Of a stretch of 29,943 nucleotides of DNA, positions 20,689 through 28,855 are shown piece by piece. Below the pieces are notes generated by a model. It had not been told where the DNA came from and did no database searches. It was given only the letters and a program-made list of their open reading frames with translations. A program made the translations under genes and the position numbers. Each line of letters opens with the position of its first letter. The first letter of the stretch is position 1. The stretch is from Chara braunii (Eukaryota > Streptophyta > Charophyceae > Charales > Characeae): contig BFEA01000215.1 of the NCBI GenBank assembly GCA_003427395.1, positions 574,869 through 604,811 on the forward strand, read 5' to 3'.

Positions 20689-21339
20689 TCACTCGTGGGG
20701 AAGAGGAAAAGGAAGACGGTAGGCAGGCGGAGGTGTTGATGGGGGATGAGTCGGGATAGGAGGGAAGAAGCGTTCCAGTTCATCGTCCGTCTCCGGAATG
20801 CTCCNATGATGGACGATTNTATGGAAGCGGGGGAATCGATTGCCAGTAGTGGGGAGAGAAGCGAGGTAGTCGGGATAGAGAGTGGTGAAGGTTCTAAGAA
20901 GCGCCGCGCGAAAGCGATCGCTGTCGGCGCATGCAGGGATTAACCCTGTGATGAGGCAATAAACTTCTACGGCGTTGATGCGACGCCATCCTACGCTGAA
21001 AAGAAGTACATGGAGAGGGAACTCAAGGGAAGCACACCGGGCGGATGGGTGGGGATGGACGGTGAATGAGAGACGGATGGAGAAGTAATGACGGAAAGTG
21101 TCGCGGGGGATTGGGTTGTGGGGGAAGACGGCGGAATGGGCGAGCTGGCATAGGGTGAGGAAGTCAAGGGGGCGGAGAGAGAGAGCCCGAGGACGAAGAT
21201 GGATCGGCCTCATCTCGACGTGCGCGAAGTGCGGGACGGGCCGCGAGGGAGGAGGAGGCGGAGGGGGAGCGGCTTCGTCGGCGGCGTCGCTGTGGGGAAG
21301 GAGGCCGGCTAGCAGACGGCCCAGCCATCTGGGCCACAT
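20689..21339 (-). CDS. E2 accessory frame 3, unknown protein
   Basis: A 216-codon frame, last before the 3' LTR, ending with TGA. The first ~40 codons overlap accessory frame 2 in GC-rich DNA and include a proline run, so the true start is uncertain. From about residue 43 the composition is protein-like: DFLTLCQLAHSAVF, FRHYFSIRLSF, then a hydrophobic stretch LEFPLHVLLFSVGW and INAVEVYCLITGLIPA, followed by an acidic patch (ETDDELERFF) and a proline-rich tail. Two ambiguous bases (20804, 20819) fall within it. I recognise no domain and see no clear signal peptide or classical membrane span. It may be the C-terminal part of one ancestral protein with frames 1 and 2, separated by a frameshift. 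Confidence 0.45.
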   Translation of the reverse strand: MWPRWLGRLLAGLLPHSDAADEAAPPPPPPPSRPVPHFAHVEMRPIHLRPRALSLRPLDFLTLCQLAHSAVFPHNPIPRDTFRHYFSIRLSFTVHPHPSARCASLEFPLHVLLFSVGWRRINAVEVYCLITGLIPACADSDRFRAALLRTFTTLYPDYLASLPTTGNRFPRFHXIVHHXSIPETDDELERFFPPIPTHPPSTPPPAYRLPFPLPHE

Positions 21340-22228
21340 CGCCGTCGTCTGGCTGAGGTGGCTCGGGGTCGAGCGTTGAATCGTCGCTGATCAGAAGATC
21401 AGCGACCGGCGCAATCTCCAGTTGGGGCTCTCCGGCGGCTTGCTCCTCCAATTGCCGGTTCGGAATGGCCATGGCAACTGCCCGTCGAACTTCTGGGGCT
21501 AGCTCCCGCTCCTCGTCGCTGTCTTCGTCGCTCCCTTGCTCGTTGTCTTCTTCTTCTTCGTTCTCACCCTGCTCTGCTGGCTCCCCTTCGTCTTCGTTCG
21601 GGTCCTCTTCCTCCTCCACCGAACTTTCCTCCGCGAGCTCCTCACGGATTATCTCCTCCAATTCGTCTTCGTTCGGCGGTTTGTAGAAAGCGGGATCCCA
21701 GATGTCGCGTGGATCTAAATAGTCCAACCGCGAAGGCGGAATTCTCGATGGGAAGCCCTCCACGCAAGCTGACCACTGAATATACGGCAACAACGTGTGC
21801 GAGGTGACGTGAGGCACCAAGCGCGGGTCGTCCTGGAAGACGATGCTGACGTCGAGATCGTCTGTCAGCTGCGCAATCGGGACCATAAGCTCCTTGGTGA
21901 GAAGCCTGCGACAGCCTGGACGTACTGACCCGAATAGGAAACCGAGAAGGTCACCCTCCACTTCCGTCCGCCACGCCTGAATCAAGAGGAGCTCCAGTCG
22001 CTCAGACCGCGGATAATTTCTCTCATCCCTCATCCACGTCACCTGTACTTCCGCCAAACACATTGAAAGCTCGACGAAGTCTCTGCGCCACGCGTCCCAC
22101 TGAGGTGGATCGAGGAGGGGGACAGCCAGAGGATTTATGCAGAAGGAGAGGCGGGGATGAAGATCAGACTGCCAAAAGGTGGGGAAAGAAGAAGGAAACT
22201 CGAAAGTAGAGATCGGGAAGGAGCTCAT
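21164..22228 (-). CDS. E2 accessory frame 2, unknown acidic protein
   Basis: 354 codons starting at an ATG whose last bases form the TGA of accessory frame 1 (ATGA). The N-terminal ~185 residues look globular (WDAWRRDFVELSMCL, LLLIQAWRTEVEGD, LPYIQWSACVEGF). Residues ~185-245 are strongly acidic (Glu/Asp-rich), and the C-terminus (~310-335) is Arg/Ser-rich (RRRRRRSRSPS), which could be a nuclear localisation or nucleic-acid-binding tail. It ends with TGA at 21166-21164. I know no family with this layout. The sense orientation and place between integrase and 3' LTR make it part of E2 rather than a host gene, though a captured host gene is possible. Confidence 0.5.
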   Translation of the reverse strand: MSSFPISTFEFPSSFPTFWQSDLHPRLSFCINPLAVPLLDPPQWDAWRRDFVELSMCLAEVQVTWMRDERNYPRSERLELLLIQAWRTEVEGDLLGFLFGSVRPGCRRLLTKELMVPIAQLTDDLDVSIVFQDDPRLVPHVTSHTLLPYIQWSACVEGFPSRIPPSRLDYLDPRDIWDPAFYKPPNEDELEEIIREELAEESSVEEEEDPNEDEGEPAEQGENEEEEDNEQGSDEDSDEERELAPEVRRAVAMAIPNRQLEEQAAGEPQLEIAPVADLLISDDSTLDPEPPQPDDGDVAQMAGPSASRPPSPQRRRRRSRSPSASSSLAARPALRARRDEADPSSSSGSLSPPP

Positions 22229-22701
22229 CGAAGATGGAAGGGGATGAGGGTGGGTAATCGCGTCGGCGGGTCACGCCGATCCAGCCAAAGGTCGTCGTAT
22301 CCGATCGCTCGGATTGGTGTGATCAGGTCTCCTTCGTGCACCGGGAGCAGGGTCCACTCGTTCTGAAGATTCTGCACCCACAGAAGCAACGCCACCTCGA
22401 TGCTCGCGTGTCGGTGGAGAGGGATTGCCGTGAGATCCCCACTGAAATTGACCACCACCGTTATCTGGCCGACGCCCGCAGATGCCCGTTGTTGCAGCCC
22501 GACAGCTTCGGCCAATATGATCGCGTCAGCCCTCCCATCGACGTGGATCTCTGCTGTCGCGTAGACACCCCTTGAGCAGAAGAATTGCGCGAGCCGTTGA
22601 AGATAGGGACTAAGACGGGGATGATGCACTTGTCGTAATGTCAAACTCCCACGTGCTACTAGCGCTCCTTCACTGAGAGCTCTCTCTTCCATAAAGCTCA
22701 T
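22225..22701 (-). CDS. E2 accessory frame 1, unknown protein
   Basis: 158 codons from ATG (22701) to a TGA that overlaps the next ATG. Words such as LQRLAQFFCSRGVYATAEIHVDG, GQITVVVNFSGDLTAIPLH and IEVALLLWVQNLQNEWTLLPVHEGD alternate hydrophobic and polar residues as in a folded alpha/beta protein. The frame is also open upstream to a TGA at 22779-22777. That extra part reads as a hydrophobic run (ISLLFSITVGYAVTIAIA), but it has no ATG of its own and lies in pyrimidine-rich DNA that gives hydrophobic or Ser/Pro words in any frame. I recognise no family. Confidence 0.5.
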   Translation of the reverse strand: MSFMEERALSEGALVARGSLTLRQVHHPRLSPYLQRLAQFFCSRGVYATAEIHVDGRADAIILAEAVGLQQRASAGVGQITVVVNFSGDLTAIPLHRHASIEVALLLWVQNLQNEWTLLPVHEGDLITPIRAIGYDDLWLDRRDPPTRLPTLIPFHLR

Positions 22702-22835
22702 GGCGATGGCGATGGTGACGGCGTAACCGACGGTGATTGAGAAGAGGAGGGAGATGTAGGGGAGATAGAGTCGTTGTCAGGAGAGGTCGATGGGGAAGGA
22801 GACGGAACAGAGGGCAAAAGACGGAGATAGGACAT
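22698..22835 (-). CDS. small Ser/Pro-rich frame between integrase and accessory frame 1
   Basis: 45 codons from ATG 22835. After MSYLRLLPSV it is almost only Ser, Pro, Thr and acidic residues. Its TGA (22700-22698) overlaps the ATG of accessory frame 1 as ATGA. It is in the same frame as the integrase tail, whose TGA lies 9 codons upstream. It may be a linker peptide or a low-complexity accident. Confidence 0.3.
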   Translation of the reverse strand: MSYLRLLPSVPSPSPSTSPDNDSISPTSPSSSQSPSVTPSPSPSP

Positions 22836-22859
22836 GTGGCGTGTGATCGGGCGAGCCGA

Positions 22860-24409
22860 TCAACTGCCGGAAACCTCGGGAGCGAGGCGCACGGTGTCAA
22901 CGTCGTTAGGTCCGAGCTCAATCACTCGATACTGCCGAAGAATCGTGGCGCTAGTTTACCCTGACGCGCACATTTCCTTACCTGCACGATGTCCCCTAAC
23001 TTATACTGGGTCCTGGGACCCGCATTCCCGTTCCGGGCCTCGTAACTTCGGATTTGTCGGCCATGGGCCAATTCGGTGAACCATTGTCGCTTCCGGGCCA
23101 GCCTAGGTAGGGTCCGCTCCATGAGTTCCAGGTGCCGCTTGGCTTTGTCCCGAGTGGTGGCCCGTGTGGGGCGTCGGTTGAGTCCTGACTCGTCTGGGAG
23201 GCTCGGGATCGAAACACACGCGACGCTATTGGTCCCCAATTGAAAGGGGCTTAGGCCCGTCGACTCGTGGGGCGTTCCGCGATGGACCGCCAAGATGTGG
23301 TCGACAATATCAGTCCAGGGTCGGGCGTCATGTGCCGCAATATTCCGTCTCAATGCCGTTTTTATCACCCTATTTGCATTTTCTACTAATCCGTTGGACT
23401 GGGACATATATGGGGCTGTGTGTCGTATGGAGACGCCGTGTACGACCAGGTTCTTCTAGACTTCCCCCCTAAATTCGACCCCATTGTTGGTCAGGATTTC
23501 TTCGGTGTCCTGGTGCATGCCCAGAAATCGGTTGACGTACCGCGCGATTTCCGCGGCTTGTCGTGTTTTGCAGGGGAAGGCCTCGATCCACTTAGAAAAG
23601 TGGTCGACGAAAACCAACAAAATTGGATACTCGTAGCTATTCGGGCCAGGGGGCACCACTATATCGGTAGTATCCATGCTAACCCTCTGAAACGGTCTTT
23701 CAACCATGGTTGGGACTATCAACCTAGGCGGTTGGGTTGGGGCCTTGTCAGCAGCGCAGACCTGGCAGTGTTGGACGATGAATTTAACGTCGTCCCGGAT
23801 GTTGGACCAGTACCATTGATTTCTGTCGATTGCAGCTTCAGTAATACGCACGGCAAAATGTGTCGCCGTTTCCTCGTGGGCTGTCCGTACCCAGTCGTAC
23901 CTCATGAACGGGTGTGGAACCACTAACCATGCCCCGCTGCCGTCTGCTTTACGCTTTTCTAACCATCCATCCACCCATCGGTAATCCCGTGCTCTTTCAT
24001 TGGCCGTCCTCCGATCTTCCTTGGAGAAGGTTTCGAGGGAGTTCCCTACTATACTGGCTATTAAGGCGACATCTGTCCAGACTTTCGCTCTTCTCAACTT
24101 CTGGATTTTGTCAGGGCCCTCCGACGTGGCCTCGAGGAATCGGGCTTCCGTCAGAATCTTGTCAGTGCGGCATAGGGGACAGGACCAGGGTCTATCACTA
24201 CTCCGATACTGTATGCACGCACCATGAGCACGTGCGACACATTTCCGAAAGTCTACCCATTCGGCATATCCAATCCCCTTAGGATGCATGTGGACGGAAT
24301 AGACACGAGAGATTGACTCACAGAAACAGCAAAATTTGTCAGGAAGGGAGGCGAAAGAAGAGGATGGGGAAGAGAGAGAGGAAATCGGAACATTACCTCC
24401 GTCACCCAC
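22860..24409 (-). pseudogene. pol: E2 integrase with N-terminal PHD-like zinc finger (inactive copy)
   Basis: The open frame begins at 24409, shifted +1 from the RT/RNase H frame that ends at 24402. Residues 27-80 form a zinc finger: CxxC at 27-30, C57, HxxC at 62-65 and WSCPLC (77-80). This fits a PHD/RING pattern with one expected Cys unclear. Next is the integrase HHCC module (H178, H184, C215, C218) and the first catalytic Asp (D246 in SMDTTD). The second Asp is replaced: TNNGVEF has Asn at 308 (codon 23488-23486), one G-to-A change from Asp. TAG at 23458-23456 then interrupts the frame, which continues with the Glu-containing SQSNGLVEN. Near 22925 a shift is needed to reach the C-terminal tail ending at TGA 22862-22860. 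No chromodomain is seen. Confidence 0.85.
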
Positions 24410-26246
24410 TGTCCTTCACCGACCCCTTGCCACGTGGAATAACTGCGACTTCTCCGTACTTTGGACCGTTATTGATGTCCGGGTCCTTCCACGGTGTGAT
24501 CTCTTCCGCCTTTGGTACTTTACCGGGTCGATGCAAACGTGTCAGTCCGTCGGCGTTGCCGTGTCTCTCCGTCTTTCGATGAACAATGTCAAAATCATAC
24601 TCTTGCAAACGCACCGCCCATCGTCCAATCATGCCCGTGTAATTAGTTAGCTTTTTCAGAGCCAACAGAGGTTCATGGTCGGTGACGAGCAAAAACTTAT
24701 GACCGTACAAATACGGATGGAAGTGCTGGATACCCCAAACTACCGCATANCACTCTCCTTGTGGCGCGNAATCGTTTNGTCGCTCGTCTGGCACCGTCCG
24801 GGACGCGTACTCAATGACATGCTCCTTCCCATCGTTTCCCTTCTGTGCCAGAATTGCCNAAATAGCCTCCGGCTGCCAGTCGGTGATGAGAATAAACTGT
24901 CGAGAGGGCTCCGNCCGAATCNGAATCGGGGCCGTAACGAGAGCGTCCTTCAGGGCCCCGAAGGCCCGGTCGCAATCGTCGTCCCAATGCAGGGGCTGTT
25001 CTTTTCGCAGCAGGTTTGTCAGAGGCCTTGCTATCGCCGCGAACCCTTTGATAANCCGCCGGTAATACGAGGCCAGGCCCAAGAAGGCTCGAACCTGCGT
25101 CAGTGAGGTNGGAACCGNGGCCTCCTTCACNGNCGCGACTTTCCGAGAGTCNGGCCGCAGACCTCCACGTGTCACAACATACCCCAAGAACGAGATTTCC
25201 GGAAGGAAAAACTCGCTCTTTTCCAGCGCGATCTTGAAACCTGCGTCTCTCAGCGCGCCTAGCGTCCATTCGATGTGCTGCGCGTGTCTGTGAAACGTGT
25301 CCGAGTACACCAGAATGTCATCCATATATACAATGACGCAAAAGTTAATCATCCCCTGAGTCAGCCGTGTCTTATTGACGAAATTCTGAAAAGTCACGTT
25401 CATCGCTCGCTGAAACGTGGCAGGCGCATTACAGATTCTCATCGGGCACCGAACCCACTGCCACGTGCCCTCAAACAAAACGAAGGCGGTCTTTGGGCAA
25501 TCTTCTTCCTTTACCAAGATATGATGAAACCCATGCCGAATGTCGAACTTGTTGAAATAGTTAGCACACCCAATTGCATTAAGCAGATCATCAATCCGGG
25601 GAAGGGGATACACATCCTTAATCGTGATATCATTCAGTTTTTGATAATCGATGCATATGCGGACTGACCCGTTCTTTTTAGGAACCAATACAACTGGGAA
25701 CGACCAGGGACCGGTGGCAGGCTCAATCCACCCGTTCGCCTCAAATTCCCTGATTCGCTGCAAGGCCGTCTTGCGCTCTGTTAACGAGTATCGATACGGC
25801 TTGCAGTGGATCGGGGAATGATTCCCGGTCTGAATCTCATGTTGAACGACCACAGACAATCCAATATCGGCATCGGACACGCTAATCGCCCCTTGGTATT
25901 CCATTAAAATATCAGCGATCAACCGATGGATCTCATCAGGTACATACTGGGGCACATGCAACTCGTACATTTGACCCAAAATCCGAACATTTACCTGCTT
26001 CGTGTGTATGCGCCGAGTGGTGTCGGGCGGTGCGGATATAAAAGAATGATCCGATTTCCAAGAAAACACAGTGACCACCATCTGTGCTTCCTCTTCCCTG
26101 ATCGCCGTATGACCTTCGGGAGTTATTCCGTCGCAGATGTCTTGCCAGGGCACGCTTCTGGGCGAAATTTTGATCCCAAGCTCATCGGATCTTGCCTCGA
26201 TGCGCTGAGGGGGTTCCAAAGAACCTGCTTCGGCTCCCAACCGCAA
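24402..26246 (-). pseudogene. pol: E2 reverse transcriptase / RNase H
   Basis: The largest intact piece of E2 pol (614 codons; the frame opens after TAA 26258-26256 and has no proper ATG, so it would be read as part of a longer polyprotein). RT occupies ~165-360: FPVVLVPKKNGSVRICIDY, first Asp at D235 in FDIRHGFHHI (an unusual form of DLxSGYHQI), and YMDD at 307-310. RNase H follows with D456 (LITDWQPEA, where TDAS is usual), E498, D523 (VTDHEPL) and D566 (HGNADGLTR). All catalytic residues are present. Twelve single ambiguous bases lie between 24750 and 25152. The frame ends at TGA 24404-24402. Confidence 0.93.
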
Positions 26247-26255
26247 TAACTGTAT

Positions 26256-26609
26256 TTATTTTGCGGGCTGAAGCAGGGATCGAGGTAAGCCAGTGAAATC
26301 ACAGAAGGAACGCTTGTCACTATACCGAAGGAGAAGAGGGGATACGCCTTCGTACAGGGTTCGAGGGGGTTCCAAGGAATCAACCAGCCTCGAAATCTGT
26401 ACGAGGGGTTCTCCCATGATCATCATATGAGCATTTTGTGCGGTTAGATGCATGGTACGTGCGATATTGCGGGGCGGCGGGTAGTGAATCCGCTGCCGCA
26501 CTAGCCGTGTTACAACTGGGTCATCATCGTCGTCGCTCCCCGTGTCATTCGACGATTGGCCTTCGTCCACAGATGCGTTCCAGGAGATCATGCGGAGCGC
26601 CCCCCCCAT
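26256..26609 (-). pseudogene. pol: E2 acidic spacer between protease and RT
   Basis: About 117 codons, in the same frame as protease and RT but fenced by TGA 26651-26649 and TAA 26258-26256. It contains an Asp-rich run (GSDDDDDPVV) and no domain that I recognise. With both stops ignored the frame would be continuous from protease to RNase H, so this is a connector of the polyprotein and not a separate gene. Each stop is one transition from a sense codon (CGA or CAA). Confidence 0.65.
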
Positions 26610-26648
26610 TGCTTCCGGAGAAATTCGGGGTACTACCTTAACCGATGT

Positions 26649-27060
26649 TCAGAGAGTTAGTCTCATCGGTATTACATACGGCTTTCCCCCGGTATTCCGG
26701 AGAATGACTGATCGGCGTTCGAAGTCCAAATTAGCACGCAGCGCAACCAATGCAGGAAGTCCGAAAAGAACGTCATACGTATTCACATCCAACACCACAA
26801 CGTCTCCTAACACATGCACTTTTCCCAACCGGAACGCGACATTTGTCATCCGTCCTATTGTCTTGATCTTTTCCTCGTCAGCCGATACGAGCTGGTCTTT
26901 CTCAATTAGCATGATCAAATCACTCTTCCTACCCGCTCTTTCAACTACTCGGAGTGATATTGCTAAAACAGCCGTTCCCGAATCTATGATCGCACTGTAC
27001 GGCACTCCCCAGACTTCGATATCACATTCGGCTGACTTCCACGGAATCGGCTGATCCGGA
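26649..27060 (-). pseudogene. pol: E2 retropepsin-like protease
   Basis: AIIDSGTAVLAISLRVV carries the DSG catalytic motif of aspartic retropepsins, and LFGLPALVALRANLDF near the end matches the (I/L)LGxxxL block. The open frame begins upstream of 27005 without an ATG. Protein-like sequence (PIPWKSAECDIEVWG) starts near 27060, so it is translated by extension from gag. It lies in the -1 frame relative to the gag tail that ends at 26984, as expected for -1 frameshifting, though I see no classic XXXYYYZ slippery heptamer in the overlap. It ends at TGA 26651-26649. Confidence 0.85.
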
Positions 27061-28688
27061 GAAAGTGGTTGTCTTTCTGTATCAATCCGACTCGAATGGG
27101 GTCAGAGGCGGCGACCGCCTTTTCTTCCGGAGTCGGCGCCTTCGCCTTCTGATCTTTTGCGCGTGCAAGGACGAATCGCTTCCGATTTGCTTTGCAGTGC
27201 AAGGACGAATCGCTTCCGGTTTGCTTTGCAGTATTGCATCATTCGTTCATTCGCCTGTTCTGAAATGGAGAGTAGGTGGCCGATTGGGAGAGGGATTCGA
27301 TGATCCAGTGCTCGGGTAACATCAAGGACATCGATCTCTCCTGTAACAAAGGTAGGACCCCCCGTCTCCATTTCGCTCGACGAAGGCCGCCATTCAGTGA
27401 CATCTCTGGACTCGAGTTCTGGTCGGATCGTTTCAATCATTCCCAGCCCCGGATATCCTAGTGATACGTACTGCTCCAGCGGGATAAGCTCGGCTGCTTC
27501 CTCACTGGAAATCATCATTCCATTACTTCCTCCCTGATCATCCATCACGGCTCCTACACGTCCTGGGCCGTTAGCTATGGGGGCTGCAGCTGCAGGCGCG
27601 GCCCCGCCTCGAGGCTGCATGGCACGATGGGGGCAATCTCGGGCCAAGTGACCTGGTTGATGACATGTAAAACAGACATTCGCCGCTGTCCCGGCAGGCC
27701 CCACTGCAGCCTGTGCAGCAGCCATGCCTCCCTGCATCGGTGCTCGCACCGCAATGGGCTGCACGTTCCGCATCATAGCTTCTAATCGGGCGTTGTGCTC
27801 CCGCTGTTCTTTCTTGCTTTCTTGGATTAGACTGACCAATGTTTTAGTTAGCTCCAAGATAGCAGTAGATTCACTCGCTCGTGTAGGGGGTTCGATGGGG
27901 GAGGGTGGTGGACGTGGCGGGGTTACGGCTGGGGTTGCCATCACTGGGATCTGCCTGTTTACAATCACTCCAGGGGGTGCGGTCCTCGATGATACCTGTT
28001 CTACATACGTAACGGGTCCGGCTACGAATCCCATGTTTTCGAATTTGTTTTGCAGCGCGGCCAGTTCTGCCCTTGCTTTCACAAGCTCGGACGAATCTCC
28101 TTCTCTACCATAATCCTCATTTTCTAGAAAGCTAGCTGCAAATTTCCGCTCCATTTCTTCGGCAGCCGCCATAATTTGTTGCAGCGTGTGGTTAATAGGA
28201 GAGAAGTTTTTACGTAGTTTTCCCCGAATCATTCTGTTACGTAGTCCGTCGATGAACAAGTCTCGGCCTACCTGCTCACTCCGCTCAGTCTTCACAAACA
28301 TTCGGTGAAACCTGTTCTGATAATCAGTAATGGATTCGAGTGGTTTCTGGACTCGATCCTTGATCATATAGAGTGTTTGTTCGGGATGAACATACTCGAA
28401 GTGGTTCATGAAATCCCGCTCAAATGTGGGAAGATCCACCCATACATAAGTGCTATACCAATGATGGGCATCTCCCCCCATCCGCGCGGGGATGTTGATC
28501 TGCGCTTCATCATTCGTATACCGCTGAGCTCGGAGCGTGGCTAACCATGCTCCAGCGAGATGGTGGGCTGGGTCAAATAAATAAAGATCTGGTGGAGCCG
28601 CAGGGGCTCGTGCAGGCGGCAAAGGCGGGTTAGGCTGTTGATTGGGGTTGACCACCGCAGCGGCTGCTGCAGCAGCGGCCGCAGCCAT
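26984..28688 (-). pseudogene. gag: E2 gag with CCHC knuckle, tail frameshifted by a duplication
   Basis: The start ATG at 28688 has a strong context (ACCATGG) and is followed by an alanine run. Residues ~35-190 are the capsid-like part (HHLAGAWLATLRAQRYT, FERDFMNHFEYV, FIDGLRNRMIRGKLR), ~200-220 and ~275-305 are charged helices around a Pro-rich linker, and residues 339-352 are one zinc knuckle (CFTCHQPGHLARDC) for RNA binding. The present frame stops at TGA 27104-27102 after 528 codons. A 34-bp tandem duplication at 27164-27231 shifts the frame. The alternative frame downstream stays open to 26984 and reads into a Lys/Ala/Glu-rich tail, which I take to be the original C-terminus. Confidence 0.88.
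27164..27231. repeat. 34-bp tandem duplication inside E2 gag
   Basis: Two adjacent units (27164-27197 and 27198-27231) differ at one base (GAT versus GGT). Thirty-four is not a multiple of three, so the duplication breaks the gag frame. Confidence 0.97.
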
Positions 28689-28839
28689 GGTGCCTGCTCG
28701 TCTTGCGGCGGACGTTCGGCTTCGTGTAGCTACAGGACTACGTCGGCGTGTATCCCCAGCTGAAGGGCGCCTACGTGGAGCCAGATCGCCTCGCCTTAGC
28801 CAATATTGAGTCTACAGACCCTATCGCTTAGCCACGTGT
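28689..28839 (-). other. E2 5' leader (short)
   Basis: 150 bp between PBS and gag ATG, far shorter than the 1.27-kb leader of E1. GC-rich, with no recognisable element beyond the start-codon context. Confidence 0.6.
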
Positions 28840-28854
28840 CGGGCTCCGATATCA
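28840..28854 (-). other. E2 primer-binding site (degenerate)
   Basis: On the minus strand TGATATCGGAGC follows the LTR. It matches the E1 PBS core TGGTATCGGAGC at 11 of 12 bases, the change being G to A. The junction to the LTR appears to have lost ~13 bp compared with the end of the 3' LTR. Confidence 0.7.
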
Positions 28855-28855
28855 A

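Noticed and set aside
20689-22701. Calling the E2 accessory frames env
   Set aside because: No convincing signal peptide, fusion peptide or membrane anchor, and no recognisable glycoprotein motif. Position alone is not enough.
22670-22921. Arg/His/Pro-rich minus-strand frame between integrase and accessory frame 1
   Set aside because: It overlaps the true integrase tail frame and the Ser/Pro frame, and is a third reading of the same pyrimidine-rich DNA.
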